DNA of 64,000 nt from Blumeriella jaapii (GCA_009599575.1 VWND01000011.1:744001-808000); one strand, 5' to 3'. Shown: positions 44,374 through 56,000, counted from the first letter of the stretch. Numbers and translations are program-made. The notes: a model not told the origin generated them from the letters alone.

Positions 44374-46300
44374 TTGTTCGCAATAATTACTAAATTCATT
44401 GCATTCGATTCGGAAAACTCGTTTTTTTCCGAATCTCGAGGAATCAGCTCGAAAGCTCGTCGCGTTCGCCGTACAGTTCGCGAAATAATTTCTTTTACTT
44501 TTTTTCGATCGTCCGACGATTACGACCACGACTACGACGAATTATATATTCGTTTTATAAACGCAATTTTACCGTTTTAATTAAATCTGTATTTTAAAAA
44601 AAAAAAGCAGGCGAATATTTTTAATATTCGTTTTTTTTTTTTCGCTTTAAAATACGAAGCGCGAATATTTATTATTACAACGTCGGCTATTATCAGCCAG
44701 TTCGACGAAGCAAACCGATAATTTTAAATACGCCGCAAAATATAAGCATAATTCGCGACCGCTGCCGATAGCGTCGTAAATCAGCAAAAAAAGCCCGAAG
44801 CGCGATAATACGCCGAAAAGCTTGCAAAAGGTTTTATTTTTTTTTTGCAAACCCGCGTTTTTATTATTTTTTTCGCCCGCTTCGCCAAACAGCATCGATT
44901 TTTTTTTTTTTTTTTTATTAAATTAATTATTTAAGCAAATCGAGTTTTTACGGAAAATCCTAAAAACTTTAATAAATTTCGAAAAATTAAAATCGATTAT
45001 CGCTAAAAAGCTATAATAATAACAAACGCGTTCGTTTTATCAGCGAAAATTTTACGCGTTTTTTTTTTAAATTCGTTTACCGAAAATCAGCTAGCAAAAA
45101 TTCGATAAAATTATCGTTATTTAATTACGTCGGCGAAAAGCATTTTATTAAACAAATTTAACATTTTCGTTTTAAAACAAAAAATCGCGAAATTTATATC
45201 GGGCTTAACGAAAAACGCGATTAAAAATCTAACGTTTACGAAAATAAGCTAAGCCTTTTATTTAATCGATTTGAAAAACCAAAAACTTTTTTATTATTTA
45301 AAAAAGCGTCGAAATTTTTCGCAAAATACTCGGGGCTATCGCCGTGCGCATTTCGGAAAAATAATATAATTACGCGATACAAAACGTTTTTAATTACGGT
45401 TCCGAAATTATTCGGCGACGTTTTCTATTATTTAAAATATATAAAAAAACAAAATTTTTATTTAAATTAAAATTAAGCCGATTAATACGCGCTTTTTTCC
45501 GATACGAAGCGAATTCAATTATAAATAAGCAAATCTGAATTTTTTTTTTTTACAGCTAATTAAAAGTTTTATTTTTTTTCGGCGTTAACGTCCAAACCAA
45601 GCTTATTAATAAAAAACCGGCCATATTTCGCTATAATTTTAAATGCTAAAGCTTTTGCAATTTATTAATTTGCATCCGATACGTTCGCTGCAATTATTAT
45701 AACAATCGAATATAAAACTACGATAGCCCGACTGGTTTTAATTGCAAAACAGTTTTATAATACGCGAACTGCTATAAATTATACGCTGCAATTTATTTAT
45801 ATTATTTTGCGGCTTTTCGCCGCGTAAATAATAAAATAATACGACTAATTAAAAAAAAATTAAAAGCTGTCCGGCGACTGAAAAAAACGGCTTATTCGAT
45901 CGCGGTTATTTTTATTATTAAAACTTTTACTTTTTTAAATAATAATAATCCGGTTTTTAATAACGCGGGCCGAAAAAAAAAAACGCGAAAACGCCGTAAC
46001 GGCATACGAGCAAAAAACCATCGCGTTTTTAATTATTATTTTTCCGCCGCGGTTATAACGTTAAACGTAATTTTTTCGGACCGCTTAATCCGAAATTTAA
46101 TTTTAAAATAATCGTTAAACATTTAGTATTTTAGCCGAAAAACATATTCGATTTTCGACGATACGGTTTTCGTAATCTTTTCGCAAAATACGTTTTTTTT
46201 TATTTCGTTAAAAACAATTTATTCGTTTTTATCGGATTAATTACGAAATAAATCTTAAGCTTTCGTAAACGAATTAAAAAAAATAAATATCGATATTAAT
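44374..46300 (+). pseudogene. LINE copy 2: ORF1 (gag-like) relic
   Basis: A well-preserved opening segment, 44374-44580, has FAIITKFIAFDSENSFFSES and SSDDYDHDYDELYIRF. The following 1.7 kb is coding-like with many stops. Near 45625-45760 one frame reads LLQFINLHPIRSLQLL and PDWF, where Gln, Arg and Leu positions may replace the Cys of the zinc knuckles expected in Tad1 ORF1. The first 240 bp are clearly less mutated than the rest. ORF1 proteins bind the element RNA. Confidence 0.6.
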
Positions 46301-46659
46301 ACTTTTACTTTTTAATAATAAAACATTTTTATAAATAACGCGAAGAATTTCGCAACCGAAAGCTTAAAACAAATTTTAATATTTGCTAAATAAACGTTTA
46401 AAAAAAACAACCGAAGCATATCACGCTTTTGCATTTATACGATGCAAAACGTATAAACGTAATTTGCGTGCAAAAACCTTAAAGCGTTTCGAAAATCAAA
46501 ATATAAAACCATTCGTTATACGATTTGTATATACCGATCGATTTATAAAACGAAACCGAAAAGGAAATTTTCGAACGAATACGTTTTAAAATGCTGATTT
46601 ATATCCGAAAAAGCGTAAGGCTTAATTTATAACAACGACGATTAATTAATAGCAGAAAT

Positions 46660-47000
46660 ATGTTTTAGCTAAACGTAAATATATATTTTATTTTCAACGT
46701 ATATAAACAGGGCCATATTTAATAAATACTAAATTACGTAACACATTTCGAACTATTTTTTAATTGTATAATAAACGGCGATTTTAATATCCGATACGAT
46801 ATTTTTAAGCCCGAATCGGATATAGCAAAAAATAAAAAATATTTCGCGGATTAAGCTGCTATTTCGGATATAAATTTTATCGGCGCCGTTAACGAATTTA
46901 TTTATAATAAAAAACACGTTCTGAATCTTACTTTTTCGAACGTATTTAATTCGATTATTACGATACGATACGATATATATAACGGCTTAAATTACGAAAT
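46660..47000 (+). pseudogene. LINE copy 2: AP-type endonuclease relic
   Basis: The frame at about 46771-46830 reads INGDFNIRYDIFKPESDI. The G-D-F-N box is the hallmark of the apurinic-like endonuclease of LINEs, which nicks the target to prime reverse transcription. Around 46860-46990 NEFIYNKKHVLNLTFSNVFN fits the region before the final S-D-H motif. Only this C-terminal half is readable. Confidence 0.8.
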
Positions 47001-47239
47001 TCAAATAATAATCTTTTTTAATAAAAAAAAAATATTCGTAATTTAAATATATTACAAAATATCCGATTTAAAATTCGGCAAATTCGCAGGCCTGATACGC
47101 GCAAAAATCAGCCGATTCGCGGACTTCGCTTTATTATTAACGTTAAAAAAGCTAAACGAATACGCGGTTACGCTGGTCCGAATTTTTTAAAAAAATATTA
47201 CAATTGCCGGAAAACTTTTTTAAAAAAGTTTACAAACTA

Positions 47240-48520
47240 TTTTATAATAAACCGACGAATACTAAAAAGCCAAAAACAAATATTTGCGAATACGCAAAAT
47301 AATATACGACGGTAAAATCTTCGAAAAAACCAGGTAGTTTTTCGCTATAATACGCAAAACGAAAAAAAACTATTAACGAAAGCTTATTAACGAAATCGAT
47401 AATAACGAAAAGCTGTATAAAATAATAAATTAATACCGAATAATTACGAATCTTAAAGCTTTTTTATTAATAATAAACGGCGTTATAATTAAAAATATTA
47501 AAAACAAAATTAATATTTTTTAAAAACCGAAATATTTGGCCGCTTTTTAATTACCGACGATTTCGATTAAAATCCTTTTATCGAATAAGCAAAATCGGGC
47601 CATTTTTTTTAAACAGATTTCGTATCGTCCGAAAAAATAAAAAAATATTACATCGGAATTATTAGTATTTTTCCGGATATTAACCGGATTACGATAAAAT
47701 TTTTAAAAGCTTGCTAAAAAAAAATTAAAACCGTTATATATAATTTATTTAATCGCTGCTTCGCAACGAATTATTTTCCGATTTTTTAAAAACTGACCGA
47801 AATAATTATAATAATTAAAATCGGCAAACGAAATAAATCTTTTTTTACGTTTATAACGTCCGATCGCTTTTTTTTTTTATATAATTAAAAGCTTCGAAAA
47901 AATCATCGTTAATAAAATCGCGTAAACAACGTTGACGACCGGCTTATTTAGCTTATAATATAAAAGCGCTTTTCCGAAACGCTTTGCTTTCGATTTAACA
48001 GCGTATTTTACGGCCGATATCGAAATTGCGTTCGTCGTAAAAAAATATATTACGATTATTATTTTAAACGTGCAAAACGCGTTCGACGCCGTTTTTAATT
48101 CGACGTTTGTTTAAAAAAATAACCGAGCAAAAATAGCTTTTTTTTATTTTTTTTTATTAATTAAATCGTTTTTTACGAAACGACAAATATAAATACGATT
48201 CGAAAAAAAAACTATCGATTTTAATTACGTTTATTACGATATTTTTCAAAAATCGCTATTTTTCTCGGTTTTATATATATTATATTTAATAAAATTATTT
48301 AATTAAAATTTTATTTTTCGTTTTAAATACGTAAACGATATATTAATTTATTATATTTTATATAATTTAAACGATAATATCGAATTATTTGCGAAAAACG
48401 TTCGCGATATTTTCGAATAGAAAAACGAATATAAAATCGCTTTTGCGCCGGAAAAAATCGAAATAATATATATTATTACGCAAAATAATAATTACGCTTT
48501 TTCGATTATAATCGACGATA
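47240..48520 (+). pseudogene. LINE copy 2: reverse transcriptase relic
   Basis: AYFTADIEIAFVVKKYITII and NVQNAFDAVFNSTFV (about 47995-48115) match the open RT piece of copy 1. The catalytic box near 48330 reads RFKYVNDILIYY, with F-x-D-D changed to Y-x-N-D. Downstream, KNEYKIAFAPEKIEI continues the thumb region. The thumb is followed by sequence aligned to 41530-40900 of copy 1. Confidence 0.85.
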
Positions 48521-49229
48521 AAATTACGATTTTTTGTATTATTACGGCGAAAAAAAGCGAGCAATCCGCGCTGCGTTAGCTAAAAATTTAATTCGATCGA
48601 AAACTTATTTTTAAACGATACGTTAAAAAACGCGCAAGCAAAATACGATAAGCGGCGTAATATATTAAAAGTTTCGGCCGAATTAATAATAACCTTCCGG
48701 CTAGCGCGCTGCGAAAAGCAATAATTATTTATATTTTTTTTTCGATATTATTTAAAACCGAAGTTTAATACGCAGGCCGTACGAAATTTAAACGCCGAAC
48801 CGAACGAAACAGCCAAATTAGCATTCGTTTCGGCGGTTATATTAATCTGATATAAAAAACTATTATTTTAGCCGTACGAAAAAATACTTTTTAAATAGCG
48901 CATTATTTTTTTTATTATAATAATACGAAACGCAGATTTTTTTTTCGTAAGCGCGGCCTTAAAAAAGGCCAAAGCACGTTTTACGATAAAATTGCAAATC
49001 GTAAACGAAACGTATTTTTTAATTCAACGTATTTTTATTTTAATAATTTTTCGAAACAAATACGCAAGCATATATATAGCCGCTAAAACGAAAATTCAAC
49101 GCTTCGGCGATATTTTTTTACAAATTCTACGATTTAAATTAGTTTTTCCGTATTTTTCGTTCGACAGCCGCATCGATTTTATTATAAACGTTAAAAAAAA
49201 AAAAACCGCGAAAAATTTTAAAAAATAAT

Positions 49230-49670
49230 AAACAAAACTATTTTCCGAAAACGTTACGATTTTTTCGAACGGCTGCGAAAAAAATATAAAAACGGCGCTT
49301 ATTTCGTAAGCTACGAATACGCTATATATTAAAACCGCAGATAAATAACGTTTAAATACGGCTCGATAAACGATTATTTTTACGTTTTCGACGCAAAAGC
49401 GATAAAAGCATAAAAAAGCTTGCAAAAAACTGCGAATATACCAGCCGAAATACGTACGCAAAAATTATAAATATATATCGACAGCATTTTAATAATTTAA
49501 AAAATACGCGGAATAATTTTTTTTTTTTAATAAGCTTTTCTGGCCTATTAAAAAGTAATAAAAACATACGACGTAAAAATCAAATAAACACCGGATTATA
49601 CGAGCATCGAAAGCAATAAAGCCGCCGACAAATTAATAAATACGAATACAAAAAAGACTTTTTAAAATAA
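49230..49670 (+). pseudogene. LINE copy 2: RNase H relic
   Basis: The frame reads KNGAYFVSYEYAIY near 49290, then FKYGSINDYFYVFDAKAIKA (about 49350-49410) with the E-x-x-A-x-x-x-A box, a D-S/N-x-x-x-I-x segment near 49475 (IYIDSILII), and SIESNKAADKLINTNTKK (about 49605-49660), the G-N-E-x-A-D box with Gly to Ser and Glu to Lys. This order is diagnostic of a cellular-type RNase H in LINE ORF2. A long minus-strand frame over the same bases is an antisense shadow. Confidence 0.85.
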
Positions 49671-49899
49671 AAGTTTTGCGTTCGAACCGATTGTAAATAA
49701 AATACGCTTCGATTTCAGAAAAATACGAGATTCGCATCGAAGCCGCTAATAAAAAACAGCTAGCAAAAAGCTTTTACGAAATTATAAACGATAGAATCCG
49801 ATATACGCAATTAAATTTTTGCCGAAGCTCGATATACCGAAACAATTGTTTTATTATTATTTAGCGATTAAAATTATTTATAAAAACTACGAATAATAT

Positions 49900-50120
49900 T
49901 ACGTTAAATATAATTATACCGACGCCGAATTGCGTTGCAAATGCAAAAAGCTTAAGATTTTATTATATTTAATATTATACCGCCGCGCGATCAGACGTTT
50001 TTTTAATTGGCCTAAAAAAACTCGATCAAACGCTTTTTTTCGAACCGAACGAAAAGCCGTAATATTTTTTTAAAAATTTGCTTTACGAGCCAAAAGATTT
50101 TTATAAACGTTTTTACGCGT
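49900..50120 (+). pseudogene. LINE copy 2: C-terminal Cys-rich segment
   Basis: Reads TDAELRCKCKKLKILLYLIL and RFFNWPKKTRSNAFFRTERK, matching 39933-39727 of copy 1. Located after RNase H as in other Tad1-like ORF2 proteins. Confidence 0.75.
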
Positions 50121-50529
50121 TACTATTACAATTTTTCAAATATAATCAATTTTGCTATACGTATATTATTTGCTTTGATCGAATATAATTCGAACAAAAT
50201 AAGCTGCGTACGACCGCGCGAAACGACGTTACAGCGAAACGAATATTATTATATATATATTTATATAACGAATATTTTTTTATTTTAATAAACGCAAATT
50301 TATTTTTAGCTTTTGATTTTTAAATTCGAATATTTAAATACTGTTTTTTTTTTTTTTTTTTTTCGGCCTATTGGCTATATTATTATGCGTTTCCACGCAA
50401 TTAACAAATTATATTTTGATCGGTGCCGTATATATATTTTTGGGGTTTTTCTTTAGGCTTTACGCTTATATTTTTTATTAACGAACCATCGCAAAAAGCG
50501 GCGAAAAACGTAATCGACAGCAGCTTTAG

Positions 50530-50671
50530 CTATACCAATACGAATTGCCTTCGGGGTCGTACTTTGTATTTAATTCCTTAGCTTAGCACGTCTCCGTACC
50601 CCCTGGGAGGTCCTAGAAGGGCAGCCTCTCGGCTGCATTCCGCTAGACGTTAATCAATACTACTACTACTA
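50530..50671 (+). other. LINE copy 2: RIP-spared 3' UTR, hairpin and ACT tail
   Basis: Normal composition resumes at about 50530 and lasts to the element end. GCAGCC-TCTC-GGCTGC forms a hairpin near 50620-50635, followed by TCCGCTAGACGTTAATCA and an ACT repeat tail. The same 3' end is found in copy 1, where the tail is partly ATTACT. Confidence 0.8.
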
Positions 50672-50686
50672 CTATCGCCGCTGCCG
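50672..50686 (+). repeat. Target-site duplication of LINE copy 2 (pairs with 44328-44342)
   Basis: CTATCGCCGCTGCCG on both sides of the LINE; GypB copy 1 has this sequence once (10811-10825), confirming the empty site. Confidence 0.9.
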
Positions 50687-51100
50687 CTTTTTTTTTTTTA
50701 TTGCCGAAGCTAAAATTTTTGCTAAAATTTTTATTAATTTTATTATTTACGACGTTTATATAAATCGTTTAAAAAAAAATAACGCTTCGGCTTTTATAAT
50801 AATCGAAAATCGTACGAATCGCGCCGCGGCTCGGGCTGTCGCTGCTGCTGCTGCGCCCGCTTTTGCCGGTTTAGCGGCTGCTGCTATTTTAAAAGCTTTA
50901 GCTGCGCCGGCCCTTTTATTTAACGATGAAAAAATAAAACGTATTTTCCGACGTTTCGAAATCGTCGCTCGGATTTATTTTAATTAATTAAATCAAATTT
51001 TAATTTTTTACGAAAATATCGTAATTGCAATTTAAAATTCGATTACGGCTATTATAAAAGCTTTAATTAAAATAAATCGAATATTTTGCGAATTCGTTTA
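50687..51100. pseudogene. Post-integrase alanine-rich region of GypB copy 2, right part
   Basis: Continuation of 43720-44342 after the LINE. The plus strand stays open over 100 codons (NRAAARAVAAAAAPAFAGLA); the reverse is also alanine-rich. Compared with copy 1 the GC-rich core (50810-50920) is conserved and the flanks are mutated. The strand of any real ORF is undecided. Confidence 0.45.
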
Positions 51101-52763
51101 GTATTAATTTTTTTTTAATTTGCCGCTGTTTTTAAATTTGAAAAAAATAAAAAAAAAAAAAAAAAAAAAAAATAATAATAATAATACGAATAATAAATCG
51201 CTTTAATAGCGGTTTTAAAGTTTTTTAAATGTTTTTATTTTTTTTTTTTGCTTTTACGACGCGTATTCGTTATTGCTTCGTTGCTATTATGTATCGTATT
51301 TTTTAAGTATTTTTTTATAATTTTTTTTGCGTTCGTAAAATAATTTTTTAGCTTTTACGAATCTTCGCTTAATAAATAACTTTTTTATCGTACTAAATAA
51401 TATCGGCTATTTTTTATATTTTTGTAAATTTGTATTAATTTAATTTTGAATTTTTCGGGTTTTTGGAATTTTATTATATTATTTTTCGGTTCGATATCGT
51501 TCCGACCCTGCTAAAGTTTTAATAAAAAAACGTAAAAGATATTGTAAATACGATATTAAAAAAAAAGCTCGAATTAATAAGCTTGGCCGTGCTCGTATAT
51601 AATTCGTTTGATTTTGAAAAACTTTAAATATTTATTTAAAAGCTTTCGAAAAAATCGCAATTATCGAAGGTTTTTGGTCGATAATAGTATTTTGTCGCTT
51701 ATTTGAAATTTAGTTTTTTTATGTTTAGCGTCGTAAAACCTTTTATAATTCGCGATAGCTTTTTTTAGTTTTTTATTAAATATATTTTTTCTTTTTTATA
51801 ATATTTTAATTTGTTTTTCCGCTAACGATACTTTTTTTTTTACAACGTTGTTTTCGATATTGCTGCCAAGTTTTAGATAAAAGCCGTATAGCATACGAAA
51901 AAAAATAAAATCCGTAAAAGCGTATATCGAATTCTTATACGTAAATTCGGCTAAAACAAGCTTTGTAACCCAATCGTTTTATCGATAATCGCAATACGTG
52001 CGAAAATAAAATTCTAAAACTTAATTTTAACGTTTCGTTTGGCCATCGGTTTAAAAATGAAAAGCGATGCTTAATCGACGTCGTATTTGTAAGTAAAATA
52101 TTATTAAAAATCAGAATTCATTAATAAAAACTAACCTTTTATTTGTAATAATCTTTTTAAAACAGCTAAAATTTTTATAAATATATTATATAAATATTTC
52201 AGTCAAATTTAAAGCTAAAATCGTTTTATATCGGTATATATTTCGACAGCTTCGTATATCGATTTATTATAACGAATATCGAATCGTAAGTACGATTTCG
52301 TTTTTTGCTAAAAAATAAATTTGTAATAAAATTTATAATTGTTTTTTTCCAAAATTTCGTGAAAATCGAAAAAAAAAGCTAATTCGTTATAAGGTCGGTG
52401 CTTTTTAGATTTGTTTTTTTAGCATTTTTCATATATATTAACGTAACGTTTTACGTCGCTTCGTAAACCAGGCCACAAATACTTTTTTTTAACCAATTTT
52501 AGCGTTCGCCGAAAGCTTTAATACTTAGGGGCGCCTGTGGATGGGATTACAACCGATTCAACACCGAGTCAAATCCGAATTAACACTAGGCGTAAAATTA
52601 ACTCCGAGTATAATCAGAGTTAACACGCGATTAATTGAAAATTAATCTTAGTGTTATTAAAGATTAATAGGTACGATAAGTTGTATAAAAATTCAAAGCT
52701 TCGAGAAAAATACAAATCTTATACGAATTTGTTATTACATTTTATTAACGCTTTTATTAACAC

Positions 52764-53172
52764 CATTTCGCTGCCACCATTTCGCTGCCACCACCTCGCT
52801 GCCACCACCTCGCTGTCACCACCTCGTCGCCACCACTATCACTACCACTACTACCATTACTATTATTACTACTACTATCACTATTACCACTATTATTACT
52901 ACTACTACCATCACTTCGCTGCTATCACCTCGCTGCTACCACTTCGCTGCCACCACTTCGCTGCCACCACCTCGCTGCTACCACCTCGTCGCCACCACTA
53001 CCACCACCACTATTATTATTACCACTATTACCATCACCACCACCATTATTACCACTATTACCATCACCTCGCTGCCACCACCTCGCTGTCACCACCACCT
53101 CGCTGCCACCACTTCGCTGCTACCACCTCGCTGCCACCATTTCGCTGCTATCACCTCGTCGCTATTATTATC
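52764..53172. repeat. Left arm: CAC/ACT trinucleotide and TCGCTGCCACCACC array
   Basis: Blocks of a 14-bp unit, TCGCTGCCACCACC, alternate with CAC/TAC/TAT trinucleotide tracts. The blocks mirror those on the right arm. Translation gives a His/Tyr-rich low-complexity frame that I reject as a gene. Confidence 0.9.
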
Positions 53173-53660
53173 ACGTGGTGGTAATAGTGGTAGTGGTGGT
53201 GGTGGTGGTGGCGACGAGATGGTAGCAGCGAGGTGGTGGCAGCGAGGTGGTGGCAGCGAGGTGGTGGCAGCGAGGTGGTGGCAGCGAGGTGATGGTAGTA
53301 GTGGTAATAGTGGTGGTGGTGGTGGTGGTAGTGGTGGTAATAATGGTAATGGTGGTAGTGGTGGTGATAGTGGTGGCGACGAGGTGGTGGCAGCGAGGTG
53401 GTGGCAGCGAGGTGGTGGCAGCGAGGTGGTGGCAGCGAGGTGATAGTAATAGTGGTAATAGTGGTGGTGGTGGTGGTAGTGGTGGTAATAATGGTAATGG
53501 TGGTAGTGGTGGTGATAGTGGTGGCGACGAGGTGGTGGCAGCGAGGTGGTGGCAGCGAGGTGGTGGCAGCGAGGTGGTGGCAGCGAGGTGGTGGCAGCGA
53601 GGTGGTGGCAGCGAGGTGGTGGCAGCGAGGTGATAGCAGCGAAATGGTGGCAGCGAGATA
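53173..53660. repeat. Right arm: GGTGGTGGCAGCGA array, inverted relative to left arm
   Basis: Three blocks of the 14-bp unit are separated by GGT/AGT/AAT tracts. Two successive modules (about 53281-53430 and 53431-53640) are near-identical direct repeats, each with 14-bp units followed by a trinucleotide tract. The G-rich plus strand could form two-layer G-quadruplexes, and the whole can pair with the left arm. Three overlapping frames here are repeat artefacts. Confidence 0.92.
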
Positions 53661-53789
53661 ATATTAGCGAAAATATTATTAAATGTAGTATTAAATAAAC
53701 GTAGTTTAATATAAAATTTTTAATTTAAATTCGAAAGATTTGGTATATATTAAATATCGATTTAATTTAATTGTATAGATTTGTTTCGG

Positions 53790-54150
53790 TGTTAACACCG
53801 AATATAATCGGTGTTAACACCGATTATACTCGGTGTTAAATCGTCACATCGATGTAAGAGTAAACCGCGCCACTTCGGTATTGACACCGATTAGCAACCG
53901 ATTATACCCGGTTTCAAAACCGATTATACACCGATTACAATCGGTTTTAAAACCGATTATAATCGATTATAATCGAATTAAAACCGGTTATAATCGGTGT
54001 ATAATCGATTATAATCGGTTTATAATCGATTATAATCGGTATATAATCGGTTTTGAAACCGATTACAATCGGTGTATACCCGGTTTTAAAACCGATTATA
54101 ATCGGTGTATACCCGGTTTTGCAACCGGGTATAATCGGTTGTGATCCGAC
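53790..54150. repeat. Cluster of short palindromes (ACCGATTATAATCGGT type)
   Basis: A run of about 15-20 variants of AACCGATTATAATCGGT, some with GTTAACAC between (TCGGTGTTAACACCGA), others with CCCGG. Each unit is self-complementary and adjacent units can pair as well. Related, more degenerate motifs (CCGAGTATAATCAGAGTTAA) occur on the left side at 52560-52640, so they mark both subterminal regions. Confidence 0.85.
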
Positions 54151-54450
54151 CCTAGATAAGCCGTACGGTAGCCGGCGGTCGGATCGTCGTAATTAATTTT
54201 TAATATTTCGTTTTTAATAGCGCTTTTATTCGGAATATACGCACGTTTTTTGTAACGTAGTAATTTATTTTAATTTATACGCTAATATTTTTCGGATCCG
54301 GCTCGACTGCTTTGCGAAATCGATTCGTACGTTTTTTATAATATAAAAAATCAGATTTTTGTAATTTAAAAATAGTTTTACAAATCGGTTCTGCTAATTC
54401 GTTATTAGCTGTTTCGGATTAAAATAATACGACGGCTACGCTTTGTAATA

Positions 54451-56000
54451 TATATTATTTGCAATTAATAATATTAATAAAAAATAATCCGGCGAAAAAG
54501 CTTTTTATTTGATTTTTTTCCGCTTGTTTTTTATCTTTTGATTTTGTTAATAAAAGCTTCGAATACTTATCGGCGCGAAATAATTTATACTTCGATTTTA
54601 AGCGTATTTTTACTGCGGAAAACATTTTAAAATTTTTTAAATAAGCTAATTTTAGTTTACGATATAACGTAAGCAGCTGCTCGTTATTTATTTTTTAATT
54701 TTTTTTAAAATTTAGCCGGCGAAAAAAACCATCCGCCGAATTAAAAACTTTTGTTTTATATTCGATTGCAAAATCATATTTAGCTAATTCGTCGGCTTAT
54801 TTCGCTTAGCGTCCGTTTAAACGTTTTTTCGTAAAAAAGTATTTTAAATTGTAATAATTTATACGTATAATAATAACGTCGGAAACGCTACGTAAATATT
54901 GGCTTTATAATTTGAAAACGTAAATTATAGCTATTAGCTTAGCGTCGTAAATTTCGTATTTTTATTTTATAAAAAAAAGTTTTTTCGAATAATACGCGAT
55001 AAAATGCTAACGTGCTTTCGCATTTTTTCCGAATAATTAAAATAATATTCCGTTTATAACGAATTTCGAAGCGTTTGTTTCGATTTAAATTTTTAATCGA
55101 AAATCGAAATAACGTAGTATCGGTGCTTAGCAAAACTTTTTTTTTAAAAATTAAAAAGCGATCTTCGCTTCGAATAAAAAACGAAAAGAGTTCGATATTT
55201 TTTTTCGTTGTATTATTTTTAGAAAATTTGTAATAAATCGGCAAAGCTTAGCGTAATTTTTAATAAAACGTTTGTAAAAATTAGTAAAACCCAAAAACAT
55301 TTAAATATTTCGCCACGTAATAAAAAAAAGCTATTTCCGAATATTATTTATTTTTTTAAGTTTATTTTAATTTCCGTAAAAATAACGACGAAATTTAAAA
55401 ATTTAATCGTATTTGTATCGAAAATATATTTTTTCAGATTTTCGTAAAATTTATTAATACGAAATTTTTCGAAAACCTTTTTTACCGCGTTTATATAATC
55501 GTCGGAGTTTTCGAAGAATATTAAAATATTATCGAAATAAATTATATACGTAATATTTATTAAACCGACTAAAGCTTAATTAATATACGCTTAAAAAGTT
55601 GCTAATGCGTTCGAAAAGCCGAAAAGTAATACGTAATACTCGAAGTATTCGTAACGAATGCGAAACGCAGTTTTTCATTTATTTTTTTTTATTCGAAGGC
55701 GATAGTACGCTTAAATAAAATTTAATTTAATAAATATTTCAGTTTTTTTTAAACGATTTAAAATTTCGCTTATAAAAAGTAAAAAAGATCGATTTTTAAC
55801 TGTAATTGCGTTTAAACTTTTATAATCGACGTATAATCGTAAACTTCCGTTTTTTTTCGGTATAAATATTACCGGTGCGCCGGCAAAGCTAATAAATTTT
55901 TTTATTCAGCTTTTTTTTAAGTTCGAATCGAAATATTCGCGTAATTCGATAAGTTTAAATTCCGATAAAAAATAGATTAGTTTACAAAAAAGTTTTTTTT
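54451..56000 (-). pseudogene. RT and RNase H relic of GypB copy 2
   Basis: RNase H: minus-strand 55244-54939 is open and starts in the connection domain; as in copy 1, the proper RNase H frame changes inside. RT: the 56097-55906 open stretch ends ELREYFDSNLKKS, and the core blocks follow leftward. The catalytic box near 55545 reads IIYFDNILIF, where copy 1 has IIYFDDILIF. Same family and order as copy 1. Confidence 0.88.

Larger units (their letters stand above)
44343..50671 (+). mobile_element. LINE copy 2: full-length Tad1-like non-LTR retrotransposon
   Basis: About 6.3 kb on the plus strand, flanked by a 15-bp target-site duplication (44328-44342 and 50672-50686), which fixes both ends. 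Order: ORF1 region, AP-type endonuclease, reverse transcriptase, RNase H, Cys-rich C-terminus, 3' UTR with hairpin, and a short ACT-repeat tail instead of poly(A). All coding parts are mutated and stopped. Presence of RNase H after RT and the tail type fit the Tad1 group known from filamentous ascomycetes. Confidence 0.93.
52524..54168. mobile_element. Non-coding fold-back element with microsatellite arms
   Basis: An insertion in GypB integrase proved by comparison with copy 1. Both ends adjoin TA (52522-52523, 54169-54170). The two ends share an imperfect inverted repeat around GGATTACAACCGATT (left) and GGATCACAACCGATT (right, inverted). The interior is a large imperfect palindrome centred near CACGTG at 53173. 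A CCACCACCTCGCTG-type array on the left faces a GGTGGTGGCAGCGA-type array on the right. Palindromic ACCGATTATAATCGGT-type motifs lie outside the arms. No plausible coding region. Composition is not RIP-mutated. Class is unclear; a fold-back DNA element is the best description. Confidence 0.7.
51101..54450 (-). pseudogene. Integrase relic of GypB copy 2, split by the fold-back element
   Basis: 51101-52523 matches 19370-20770 of copy 1, and 54171-54450 matches 20771-21050, so 52524-54170 is an insertion. On the minus strand near 52480-52440 the W-P-G-x-x-S-D-V-K region is readable but the Trp codon is changed. The left start contains a 24-base A run. Catalytic residues are not legible. Confidence 0.75.

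Noticed and set aside
49096..49567. Minus-strand frames of 121 and 71 codons
   Set aside because: Antisense of the LINE RNase H region, which has clear motifs on the plus strand.
52651..53184. 177-codon His/Tyr-rich plus-strand frame
   Set aside because: Low-complexity translation of CAC/TAC repeats in the left arm of the fold-back element.
53219..53661. Three overlapping plus-strand frames with repeated VAARWWQRGGG
   Set aside because: Products of the 14-bp/trinucleotide array read in different frames; no start context, no domain, mirrored by the left arm.
53833..54144. 103-codon plus-strand frame (repeating DYNR)
   Set aside because: Translation of the palindromic ACCGATTATAATCGGT cluster; repeat artefact.
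53790..54150. CRISPR-like array of short palindromic repeats
   Set aside because: No regular unique spacers, no cas genes, eukaryotic TE context; the repeats themselves are self-complementary variants.
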